From the NCBI GenBank assembly GCA_963693285.1, contig OY848920.1, positions 3,919,135 to 3,983,134 on the forward strand: a stretch of 64,000 nt of DNA, in the 5' to 3' direction. Below, piece by piece: positions 32,540-44,800 of the stretch. The notes below the pieces were generated by a model. The model saw nothing but the letters and a program-made list of their open reading frames with translations. It was not told where the DNA came from and did no database searches. How positions within the stretch are numbered: position 1 is the stretch's first letter; every line of letters begins with the position of its first letter. This stretch comes from Xestospongia muta (Eukaryota > Porifera > Demospongiae > Haplosclerida > Petrosiidae). Position numbers and translations under genes: made by a program.

Positions 32540-33293
32540 TGTAATTTAACAATTGGTGGAAGGCTTGAAATGATAGCTTCTTGAAATTTACTGAAAGGTA
32601 TATCTAATTCTCTTCTTATTGATTCAAATGCACTTTGAGCTCATCCTGAAGCATAATATAAAACTAAACTCTGCTGTCAATACTAAACTTCTTCAATGAT
32701 TGAACTAATGATGATACATACTATTGGTTCAGCAGTCAATAATATACATAATGTTTTGATTTCAAAATAATTATTATAATAATAAATTTTAAAAACTATT
32801 GCCTTCTACTTTGACTCTAAAATTGTTATGTGTGATAGGGTCGTTCCAAAACATTTTTGCTAAAGTATCATGCAGATTGTAACAACAGAGTCTGATATAA
32901 GTTATATATTTACAATAATCACATAAGATAGCCTTAGCACAGTGTACATTGCTACTAAATTTTAACAGTACACAGGCAAGCACTTTAAGGTTGTAATAGT
33001 TGGTATATATAGCATGACATACTGCTTTTAATAGAAGTAATGTTGCCATATCTTCAGAGATAGACCACACAGTCAATCTCAGAATATTTTCTGGCATCCC
33101 TGAAATCTCTAAAGAGAGTAAATGAGCAACAATAGCTGGTCAGAAAAAAGACTGAGAGAGAGTGCCACAGTGACAACATAAAATGTATATAGCTAGCATG
33201 ATTGACATGGTTGTTGTAATCTTTAATTGCTATGTCATAGTCTAGCATACCAATATTGTCATCTGAGAAAGTTTGAGCTAGATGAAGATACAT
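32540..33293 (-). pseudogene. Decayed coding remnants, unrecognised
   Basis: Several minus-strand stretches look coding but do not join cleanly. At 33293-33190 a frame reads MYLHLAQTFSDDNIGMLDYD with helical, TPR-like character. 33097-32792 is open for 102 residues. At 32640-32540, SAFESIRRELDIPFSKFQEA is preceded by an in-frame TGA where TGG would fit. I see no consistent splice model, so a dead gene upstream of the small coiled-coil gene is the simplest reading. Confidence 0.35.
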
Positions 33294-33663
33294 TTATTTG
33301 TATTAATTAAAATGCTGGTATCTTACAATATATGTTCATTATTCTGTCTGATAGACTTTTTGTCTTCTCAAACTTGAACAATACAGTAGCTACTATTTTG
33401 ACCTTTTTGTGATCTGAAGATACTATTGTATGTGTATAACAGAGTAATCTTCTTCCAATGGACTTTCTGAAGTCTTCATTTCATCAAGTGTTGTTTCATT
33501 GATTCATTATTCACTATATAAAAACTGACACATTTTCACAGGATAAATCAAACTCTGTAAGTCTGTTGTAAAGGTAATTTCAAATGTTTCTTCTATAACT
33601 ACAGTTAAAGGAGTTATAAGTGGTCATGTTAATTGTGGCAATAGCCGGGCATTACATATAGGC

Positions 33664-36600
33664 CAGGGGTGGAGGAACATATTTGAATTTGAGGGGCACC
33701 AAAGAAGGGGAAGCTGAGGAGTGTTTTTGCTTTTAATCCCTTACATACACATTAAGTTTGGCATAATTTTGTATAATATGATTATATGAAAGAAATTATT
33801 TTATTGAATGATATAATATGGTTACAAAATCATGATTCTCTTCACAAATGGTCACAGGTAATGTTCAGTCATTTAAATTTACCAAAAAAGCTTCTCCTTC
33901 TGTCATTAACTTCTATAAATTCCATTGCAACTTTCTGAAGGTCAAGTTTATCTGTCCTATCTTTGTGGTTATGTAGTAACATAGCATAATTAAGTGATGG
34001 CTGTGTCAATGTGGAGAGCAAAAAAGTTCTTAATCGTCAAAGCACAGAAAAGCTGCATTCTGCCATTGCTGTAGAAACAGGGATTGTGAGCAACATCTGT
34101 AGCATCTTGAATACTTCACTGAAAAGACTCTTACTACCACTTAAATCATTCATAACCTCAACAAGTGTACAAAGATTACTGACCTTTTTTATCTGTACAT
34201 GTGAATTCTTCTCATTGTATGTCTTCAACAAATCAGGAATCATTTTCAACTGTATCAACAACCTCTCTATGTTCAGATCTTTTGAATACATTTCTAACTC
34301 ATCAGGATATTTATCTTCATTACTTGAAGAGTTTGCAGCATTTATTAGTGAGGTTTCAAGAGCTGCAGCTACTGGCATTCCTTGGGTTTGTTGAAAACAG
34401 TTTGCCAATTCACAGAACACTATGTCCAGTGCTTCAAAATAATGCTTGCGAAATAGAGACTTTGGGTTATCATGCCTGTAATTTGATTCTCCATCCTCTA
34501 CACGTCGAGGTCATTTTCAACATCAAGGTAATGTTGGCTCTTCTGTTATATCTTTTGATATTTCAACAATTTTACTGTAAAACTCCTCAAACTTTGTATC
34601 ATTCTTTGGTTTTGTAAAAATTACAGTGTGAGTTTAGCAGCATTCACAGCTTCCTGGATTGTTGTATCTTGACCTTGCAAAGCGATGGACAACTGTTCAG
34701 TTGCAGCAAACAGAAAGTGTGACAATTTTAGCCAAAAAACGAGGAAAATTTCTCCATCCTTGTCAGGAATCCACCAGCTTTTATAGAATATTCATCAGAT
34801 CCTGAATCATGAATTTGTTCCAAAGTATCAGAAAAAACTACATAATTAGTAAGAACAGAGTTAATGGCTCTAGTTCTAATGGTCCACCTAGTAGGGCAGA
34901 GAGATTTTAAGCTTTGGGTACCTGGACTTAGTTCATGCTGAATGGACTGGAAAATAGCAGATCTTTTAGGGGAGCAGTTGATTAATTGATTAAGGCCCAT
35001 TACAAGATCAACTGCATCATGAATGATAGTTGACTGCTTTCCAACAGTTTGAAGGCACAAATTTGTACAGTGAGCTAAACAGTGTACATACAAAGCTAGT
35101 GGTTGTTCCTATTGTATTTGTGCAGCTACACCAGTCTTATGACCTGACATACAAGCTGCACCATCATATGCCTGACCTCGACACTGACTGATGGGGAGTG
35201 AAAAGCATATGAAACTATCTTTTATAAGTAAGGTAAGAGTAGATGAATCAGTTTGGGGGGCATGAATCAATTCCACAGGTGCTACATGTATTGAAAAGTT
35301 TTTGTCAACCCATCTGATATTTATACAAATTTGCTCTTTCTTGGCTATATCTGTGGCCTCGTCAATAAGTAGAGCATAAAATGAAGCTTCTCGTATCTCA
35401 CTTAGTATGCCCCGTAAAACACTCTTGGCCATTATACTCACAAGCTCAGCAGCAATGCCATGTGACAAATACTTACTATTTCTTAGCCACTGCTTTAAAA
35501 CAGCACAATCCTCAACTTGAAGCATTAGTAATTGCATTAAATTGTCCTCTTTTTCATCATGTCCCCTCAAAGCTAGACCTTGACAACACAAATAACATAA
35601 CAATGATAGATGCTTAAGCAGCATTTCCCAGTTATGTTTCTGTTCAAGCCTCTTGCTCTCAGTTAATTGAGCTTCTACTGTTGCTTGTCTCATAAGCTGA
35701 TATTTGAGTACAGCTTCTTGTTAACTAACTGACTTTTCATGTAGCATGAAACACTGGTGGGCCTTTTTCCAGTTGTCAAAGCCTGAGTTACTAAATGTAT
35801 CTCCTCCCCTTTTCTCTGTAATCAAACCCATTTTGGAAGCTATAACGGCAGAACGAGCAAAAGGCTTTCAATCTGGTTGTGCATAAAAGCAACCAAGGAT
35901 ACATTTTGAACCAGTCTGCTAAAAATTTCCGTGACTTCTTACCCTGAATTTTCCTGGTTTGTTTTAGAATGGCAGTTGAGCTCATTTGTACTGGTTCATA
36001 GTGTAAAACATTACAGCAAACAGCAGAGCAGTTGGAAGTAGTATTAGATACTGTTGTAGAGCTCATTGTAACTCGATCAAATGTTGTACCTTGATCATCA
36101 TTGGTGCCTAAGTCTTCTTGATCATCATAATCATTACTATCCATTGGCTCAAATGTGATGTCTTGATTACTACATGAATAATTTTACAGTATAAGTGTGA
36201 TTCACTCTCTAGTCAGTTTCAGTACTATATATACAGGCATGATACATACATATTCCAAGTAAACTAATTAAACTCACTTTTCATCTGATTCATTATCTGA
36301 ATCTCTACTTGATGATGACACTGTGAAGAAGGACATTATGGACTATTGATTGCTAGAGCTAGACATATTCTTTAAGCTTTTTTTGCAGCTGTTCACTGAA
36401 TTTACTTTATTTAACTGGCTAATTGAGAACTCATGTGACAATGAATTTGATTAATGCCTGTAACCATGGCTACACATGTTTATATACAATAAATGTGGTA
36501 AATACTCAATTGCCACAAATATATAATAATTACAAATTTACAATGAGTGTTTTTCGTTGTTCTCTACATATTGCATACTTCAGTGTAAAAAATTTGAGGG

Positions 36601-36670
36601 GCACAATGAGCATGCTGTAATTTTTGGCGGGGCACATGCCCCTGGTGCCCCATAGGTTCCTCCACCACTG
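33664..36670 (-). mobile_element. hAT-family DNA transposon (inactive)
   Basis: The ends are CAGGGGTGGAGGAAC on the left and, inverted, CAGTGGTGGAGGAAC on the right, typical hAT termini. The flanks share CATATAGGC directly repeated (33655-33663 and 36671-36679), consistent with the 8-bp target duplication of hAT elements plus one matching base. The transposase gene runs leftward inside it and is broken. The element lies downstream of the ROCO exon of gene B, where 3' exons of that gene would be expected. Confidence 0.9.
33880..36144 (-). pseudogene. hAT transposase (ZMYM1/DUF4371-like), broken
   Basis: Fragments follow the hAT order. 36144-35791 carries the zinc-finger-like region (WFKMYPWLLLCTTRLKAFCS with FC..C). 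35693-35109 carries the DUF4371-like core (ASFYALLIDEATDIAKKEQI, CRGQAYDGAACMSGHKTG). 35093-34728 has HCLAHCTNLCLQ and CPTRWTIRTRAI. 34420-34037 and on to 33880 carry the C-terminal dimerisation region (ISTAMAECSFSVL-like, then RRLRTFLLSTLTQPSLNYAM). It is interrupted by a frameshift near 35800, stops near 35722 and 35107, several stops between 34728 and 34420, and a frameshift near 34035. It cannot make an active transposase. Confidence 0.9.
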
Positions 36671-36679
36671 CATATAGGC

Positions 36680-38810
36680 TAGAGACCAAAGCAGAGATTG
36701 GCATGGCATATTATTGTAGTCTCCTAGTGTAATATAACTTTTGAGACAAAAACAGAAGTCAAGAGTTGGTTTCACTTGAGCATACTAGTAATAAAATGCT
36801 TTGCAAGGAGAGATTACAAAGTATACACATTGTACTTCCATTTTAATTTGAAGCAAAAAAAGTAAATACGTTTTGGACCTGGCCAGACTGAACTGGTCAT
36901 GAGTATAAGTTATTCAATAAAGCTAGTAAAATAGACTATTTTCATGATCCATTATAAAAATTATTGAATAGTTTCTATGCCAAACTGGATGTAAGTATTA
37001 CAAGATGTATAAAATAGTTGAATTATATATTTATAATATCATTATAGTCAAGTCTATTTATACATTATGCATATATGCATGTTAATCAATATCGATTCTC
37101 ATCTACTTCACTACCCTACTAGACTTTTCTAGGTATGTCTGATAGCATTGGGATTAGTTAGGTATAACAACAGTTCCAAGATACATGTGCTAGACTCCTT
37201 AGTCATGAATATTTCCATAAAAATATTCATGGCGAGGCGTATTATGACTACTTTGATATTAATAAATTTAACCGTTAAAATTTAATTATAAACAAAGTAA
37301 TCACGGCACATTTGATGATTGAGACCAAGTGATAGACTAATGCATAATAGTTAATTGATCTCCAAATATAAAATTATAATGCACAATATAACAAAAACAA
37401 AAACAAAAATAATTATCAGTCCCATGATGACAACCGGTAGTGTGCTTGAACTGTTGTTAAAATTATTAATTATAACTAAAAATGGAAAAGATACAATCAA
37501 AGTGTCAGATTATTAAGTGAAAATAAATAAAATATAAACCTACTTTGAAAAATCCTTGAATTACCCATTGCAATAACATATTTCATCCTTTGAGTTATAC
37601 TACTGCTACTGCATTCTGTTAAACCAAATGTTAACTGTCATTTGTGTGCAACTATAATATAATAATATAATGTACTGTCTGCATTATACAATCTTTATCT
37701 AGGAGAATACTATCAATGATGGAATGTTGGGTTTGGATGAAATAAATCTCCACATTGCTGTATCTTACATAACAATTAACATACCTTCTTTATTTGTATG
37801 AATTGTTTTAGACTTTTTGCTATCAGTACTAGAGAAATACCTTTTTTTTATGGTACTGCTTTCACCTATGTAGAAATGAACAATAAATGTTTGCCAGTAT
37901 TAGAAAAACCAAATATAATAAGCAATAAGCTAACAATATCTAATATATTATGTATGAATGCCCAAAAAGGTATTGAAATAGGATATTAAGCCCTGTCAAT
38001 AAATTTCATACATTAAAACAATGACTTTTAATTTTACCAGGAACCTATAGCTTAGCAAAGGAAGAAGGAGGGTACAACTCCCACTTGAAGCTATTACAAC
38101 TTAACACAGTATGAACAGCTGTATGAACAACTAAAAAATGCTATGGCTATAGTCTTAACTTAACAGGCAGTCACTATCATTCACTATATAATGCCAGTCA
38201 TTATGCAATTTGTTATGGCTGTTTGATTTGACTCAGAAAATGTTTGGCCATGAAAGAGTAAATTATGCCTCTAATACATTCTCTTATTAGGTATATTGTT
38301 CACTAAATGATAGCAACCTTATTAATCAGATGATTTAGGACCAAAATTTAAGTCAGTCAAGTTGACCTATTACAACTGTACCTATCGTAAATGAATAATA
38401 CCATACTGATTATCTATGACCTAACTTCTTATATATAGCTTATAATTTACCAAAGATTTAGTAACAACACAGCTCTCTCTGAGAAAGACTTTAATAATTA
38501 TTAGTGGTTAACCAATAGTTTGCTATACTCTGAGAATAACTGCAGTTTAGAGGAACTTCATAATGATAAATGTAATCATCCTAACAAAAGATTCAATACT
38601 TTCCAACATCTTTGTAAATATCTTTATTGCTTAATTAAAATTTATTTGCCATACTGTATTTGTGAGCTATACAAAAAAACCAGTCAAACTTGTTATTTGT
38701 AGTGTAGACTTGCACTATATTAAATCCAAGTACTATTGGAATAATAATAGTACCTTATTGAACCAAAAAGTTGATGTTGTTGTAATGTCTAAGTTAATAT
38801 GAACAGTCTT
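36680..38810. other. Region downstream of the gene B ROCO exon
   Basis: AT-rich sequence with no recognisable Death exon or proline-rich linker like those of gene A. A weak candidate micro-exon on the minus strand near 37790-37824 (acceptor CTGATAG, donor GTATGT) cannot be confirmed. Otherwise I see nothing. Confidence 0.4.
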
Positions 38811-38817
38811 ATTCTAA

Positions 38818-41800
38818 TTAAAACTCACATTCAAACCAAGGTAGTTGACGTGACCTATCAGTGTTAGTTGTTTTAGAGCTATCTTGACAAGTAAGTGTTA
38901 ATTTATCATCACTTAAACGACAAAAATGTTCTGATGACTTATTAGGGCAATCTGGTATTTTACAATAAAAGTAATCTTTAAGACTGTATTCATTAACTGT
39001 ATATTGGAATTTGCTGATGACTTTAACAATTCCTTCATGTACAGCATTATGTAGAGAATTACATTCTTTGGAAGGGCCAGAATAGTAGATTGCCATCCAA
39101 AAAATCCCATCAACTAAAAGAACATCACCACCATATGAAATAGCTTGTAAATTGATCATATTACGATAACGTGGTGTGGAACGTAGAGAACGTTTAAGTT
39201 GAAAAGCAATCTGATTTTTAGGACATAAAAGATTGACAACTAATGCAGGGAAGATACCTCGAGGAAATGGTTTCATATCCCATGATATAATTAAAGGATC
39301 AACATATTGGTTGAAAGTTGATGGTATGGACTGAAAGTTGGTAGATGTAGTAGGAAGGACAGTTGGAATAAAGTATTTTTCTTCCTTGGGTAGATAGGCC
39401 AAAATGAGTAAACTGGTCATTAAATGGAGAAAATTGTCTGTTGTAAAGTCATCAGAGAATCCACTAAAAAGGGGTAGTGACAATAAGTCTCTTGTAAAAC
39501 AACCTTCATCTTTGAGCTCCCTATAAACATTTGATTTAATAACAATACGATTACCTTCTATACTGGGAACTTTCAAACGATCAATTGTTTCAGCAAAAGA
39601 GATACTAATCAAATCAGAAAGTATAGTAAATAGTGGTTGTGGATGAAGGAACACTACATCAGGTAAGATATCAGGAAAGTAAAGGAAGACAGTCAGATTA
39701 TGGTAGTACATTAAAGCTGCTTTAACATCATCAGCTTTCATTTCTAAGCTTTTGCCGATATCTTGGCATTTAGATTTACTTACAACAAATATGTTAGATT
39801 GACAAAACTTCTGGTCTAATTCTAGCTTAAACAAAAACCATCTAATAGGGATTGGAGCTTTTAGGGAATATTCACATATTTGACAACGGATTTCATCAGC
39901 TAGTTCTTTCGTGTCCGTGTCTCTGGCAATAGCATTGACAGGAAAGATGATTGAATTTCCTTCTTCACGATACAGAATAGCTTGATCTTTTAGATTAAAT
40001 TCTTCCAATTTTGACCAAAGAATAGAATTTTTGGCTTCTATTGACTCACCAATATAACCAGGCTTCAGCAATTCATCGTAATATGTCCCCAATATTATGC
40101 AGTGTGGCTTTTGAACATTCTCTAATTCTTTCTTATTTTCAGACATTGTTAGAGGATTAACTGATGTTAATGAACGAAATGAAGCTTCAAGAAGCTGTAG
40201 ATTTGTAATCTGCCTTTCGTCTGGATCACCAATTAGATTACCTTGAACACTGAAGAAGAACTTAGCGTTGTCATCAAGGGGCTCATCCAGCTTGTGTGTA
40301 AAAATATTGACTGAGTTATATCGTAACAAGACTGGAGCAATGTCTATAAATGCAGCCTGACCACCAGTATCAATACCATATATCCAATGAGCTTTATAAA
40401 GTTCTTTAGAATCCTGTACATGATCTAACGATTTAATGATTTGATCACATACATCAGACTTTGGTCTGTCTTCTATTGTGGTTATTTCGTTAGAGTCTAG
40501 TAATGGATGACGAGACTCAGTTGCTTCTGTTTCTTCAATTGATCTGCCAAGTACATCACTTCCCACTTGATGACTTTTGACTTCTGGTGATACTTCCATG
40601 TTGTTCTTAATATTTCCAGCAATAATTTCCTTTATATCATCTGGATTCACCTCTTTCCATAACGATTTGTGATCATCACCTTTGATGGCAGTCATGACAT
40701 GTACTGGACGTGGAGCAACTACATTAGTACTGTTATGTATATTGTCATCATTACTTCGTTTATCATTATATAGTATTTTTAAAAAAGATGATTTACCAGT
40801 TCCAGGTGCACCAGATATTGAAAACTTGGAGAATTCAGCAGTTACAAAACCCTTCTTCATAGCTTTGTCCAGTAACACATCATTGTTATCTAGTAAACGA
40901 AAAATACTTATTATAATTATCTTTAAACTTTATTTAATTTTTAATTCAAGAAACACATTTGCTACAAATGTTAGGTTATAAAATAAATTGTTATTTTGAG
41001 AAAGCTCAAGGTGTCAGCTTGGAACTAAATATTAGAACAAGTAAAATAAACCTTTTTATTCTACAAAGAATTATATGACTGTCTGACATGGTATGTATGA
41101 CAAGTAAATTGAGCAAAATGGTCCCAAAAATCACCTTTTAAATGAGAATTGGTTTCTAATCCCTTTCCTTTTCACTATGATATGCATATATTATAATACT
41201 GAAATGAACCTATAAACTATACTTTGTCCAAGATGACTACTGCTTCAATGATATATCTAAGGCTTAGGATAAGCTAGAGAGAAAAGGTTTGTTTTATTCA
41301 TTAAATCTTCAAAATCCACTTAAAACTTGAGTAAATTGGAGTGTTAGATATTTGAAAAAGAAAACCATTATAAAAAGGAATAGCATTGTTGACATACCAC
41401 CATGACAAAATATCATGCATAATTCCAGATTATTAACAAATGTACAACAAACATTCACTAACTAAATGTAATGTTTAAAAACAGTGAAAATTGTCTTTTG
41501 TAGAAATAAATCCTAGTGTACATGAAAAATAAATAATAGGTAAGGGTAGGCTTGGGGTATAGCTAAATTTGGACATACATTTATATAGCTACCATAAATA
41601 TGGACACATATACAGTTGACTAGAGTCATAATTTCAGTAACAATTATAAACAAAATGTTTGCAGTAGTAAGGTATGTAATGTTTGAACTTTAATTGTAAT
41701 ATATAAAGTTCATAAAAGCTTATACAATAGTGTCCTGGCCTTAAAGTGACAAGTGTACTTAGTTTATATTAATCACTTTTTATTAAATCAGTGGGTGTAA

Positions 41801-44800
41801 TGTTGTCATAACTATTGTGATAATAAGCCACTAGTATATTACTTAATAATTTATATCAGCACACTAAAAGTCTTGTGGTTAGAAATTACTGAAACAACTT
41901 GGAAACCTTCACATGCTGTCCTTGAAATATTGACAAGTGAGTATATGAAACAAAAACAAGTATTCGTTAAGGATGTTATCAGTAATGGTCCTGGTAGAGT
42001 TACTCATACACTAAACATTGACAAAGGTAAGAATCCATACTTAGTATTAAGGTATATACATATACAATAAGATCTAAAAAGGATTAAGAAATACTTGGTA
42101 TTAAGTGACACATGTACATGCACTGGGCTATTGAGGACCATCCCAGTATGCACTAAGTAATAGAAGATACTCAGTATTAAGTGATACATAGGTATGCACT
42201 GGGCTACTGACAGTCACGATCCCATGATGTACTAAGTATCTAATGACACTAGTGTTTAGGTATATCTGGCCACATTAATAGACCATTCCAATATATACTA
42301 CACTTAGTATGGATACTTAGCACTAACAAATGTATGCATCTCTTGAGTTGGAATCATATCAAGATGTACTAGTGATACAAACATGTACTAAACACAGCCA
42401 GTATCAAGGTTAAGGATACTCAGTGTTGACATTGGTCCAGTCTTAGGGACTACTTAGTATCCTGGGATATATAGAATTGTTAGTTAATACAAAAGATAAG
42501 ATGTGGTAGTACTGGACATCGCTCTTTAAAGCTAAAGATCAGAACTAGTGAAAGAAAACTGATTGTTCAAAAAACAATTATAGGACTACCTGGTATGCTA
42601 AGTAAATTAAGTAATACACAACCTCTCATATGTTTCTAATCTAAGACTAATAAATCGAACATTGTAAATTACAAATTATAGATAATATCAATAATAATGA
42701 TGAATTAATTAATAATAACCTAATGTTTGGATATACTAACTACAAGTTAATACAGTTAGAATTAGTAAAGGAAAGGGATAAGACTTGTAGGTGTGGTTAT
42801 AATAGGACATAAATTTATATGGCTTTCATAAAAATGGACACATGTACAGTTGACTGGAGTCATAATTTCAGTAACAATTACAAACAACATGTTTACAGTA
42901 GTAAGGTATGTAATGTTTGAACTTTCATTGTTATATATAAAGTTCACAAAAACTTATACAATATAGTGTTCACATTAAGATGACAAGTGTACTTGATTTA
43001 TATTAATCACTTTTTATTAAATCAGTGGGTGTAATGTTGTGATAATTGTTGTGATAAATAAACCACAAGTAGATTGATTAGTAACTTATATTAGCATATT
43101 AAAGTTATAAGGTCTTGTGGTTAGGAATCACTGAAATAACTTGGAAACCTTTACACACTGTCCTAGATATATTGACAAGTGAGTATGAGAAGCAAAAACA
43201 AGCACTTGTTGAGGATACTATCAGTAATGGTCCATAGAATTAAACACTAAACTTTTCTCTAGTGACAATGGTGAGAATCCATACCAGGAAAACTTAGTAT
43301 TAAGGGACATATATGCACTGGGCTCCAAATGACCCCCTGAATAAACCATCCCAGTACGTAATAAGTATCAAGGGATACTTGGTATTAATGGTTACATACA
43401 CATGTACTGGACTACTATAAGGACCATCCCAGGATGTATTAAGTATCAAGAACATAGTGTTAAGGGATACATATACACTGGGTTCCAAAATGAACCCTTA
43501 AATGAACTATCTTAGCATGAAATAAGTACTAAAGGATACTCAGTATTAAGTGATACATAGGAATGCACTGGTCTCCTGACACTCATCATCCCAGGATGTA
43601 CAAAGTATCTAGTGATACCAGTGTTTAGGAATATTATGTACTGGGCTAATGAATTGACCATTCCAGGATTTACTACAGTTAATATGAATACCGAATTTCC
43701 TCATGTAAACACCTAGGCATTTATATCTTATCTTGACTATAAAGTAGGCGTTTAATTGAGGTAGGCATTTATTTGGTGATGAACGTTTATCAGTAATTTA
43801 AAAAATAAGCATGTGTTGGTCCCACCTACCGATATGGAGACACACAAGAAAAATAGCGTTGTTACTGGCCACCATATCTACAAGACTATATGGACTCCAT
43901 TTATTGGAGAGATGCTGCCAGCTAAGATAGAAGAAGGCAACTTGTATGATAGATACGCCGAATCGTTAACGAGAGACAGCAAAATCATAGAACACATGCC
44001 GCATTCCATCTCAAAAGTTTCATGGCACTTTTTAAAGCATTGAAGTAAAATAAAATGAGAAGCATTAGATTTTGAAGTTTCTTCAGCAACTTGTACAGCA
44101 TGAAATTTAAAGCTTCGGTGACTTTCTTTAGATGCCGCCGTAATTATAACACGAGAAACCATGTGGCGTATTGACCACACCCAGGCGTTTATTCGAGACT
44201 GGGCATTTATTATGCTATTTCAGCCATGCTGCTTGGCGTTTAAATGGGGTAAGGTGTTTATTTGGGATAGGTGTTTCTACGAGGAAATACGGTATTTAAG
44301 ACTAAGGAATGTGTATATCCCTTGAGTTGGGGTCATATCAAGATGTACCAGTGATACTTGGTATTGAGGAACATACATGTACTAAACACAGCCAGTATCA
44401 AGTTTAAGGACACTCAGTGTTGACATTGGTCCAGTCTTAGGGACTACTTAGTATCCAGGGATATATAGGATTACTAGTTAATAAAAAGGACAACATGTGG
44501 TAGTACTGGACATAAAAGTATAAGGATCAGAACAAGTGAGTGAAAACTGTTTGTTTAAAAGCAATTATAGGACTGTCTGGTATGTCAAGTAAATTAAGTA
44601 ATATACAACCTCTCCTGTGAACACTTGTTTCTAATCTAATACTAATAGTCTTATAGGACCTTTGTTATTATTCACATTGTTTACTATGATAATATAAAAC
44701 TATCAGTTAGTCCTGGGAAGAAGCTATAATTATAATACTACAGTAAATGTCCAGTGTAACAGTTAACATAATGTATTGACATATTATATAGAAATTAAAT

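Noticed and set aside
34011..34617. Overlapping plus-strand open frames opposite the hAT transposase
   Set aside because: They are antisense shadows of the transposase, whose minus-strand reading matches the hAT family.
43878..44180. Minus-strand 100-residue frame inside MITE 2
   Set aside because: The plus-strand frame matches the HIRAN-like pattern shared with the other two MITEs; this one is its shadow.
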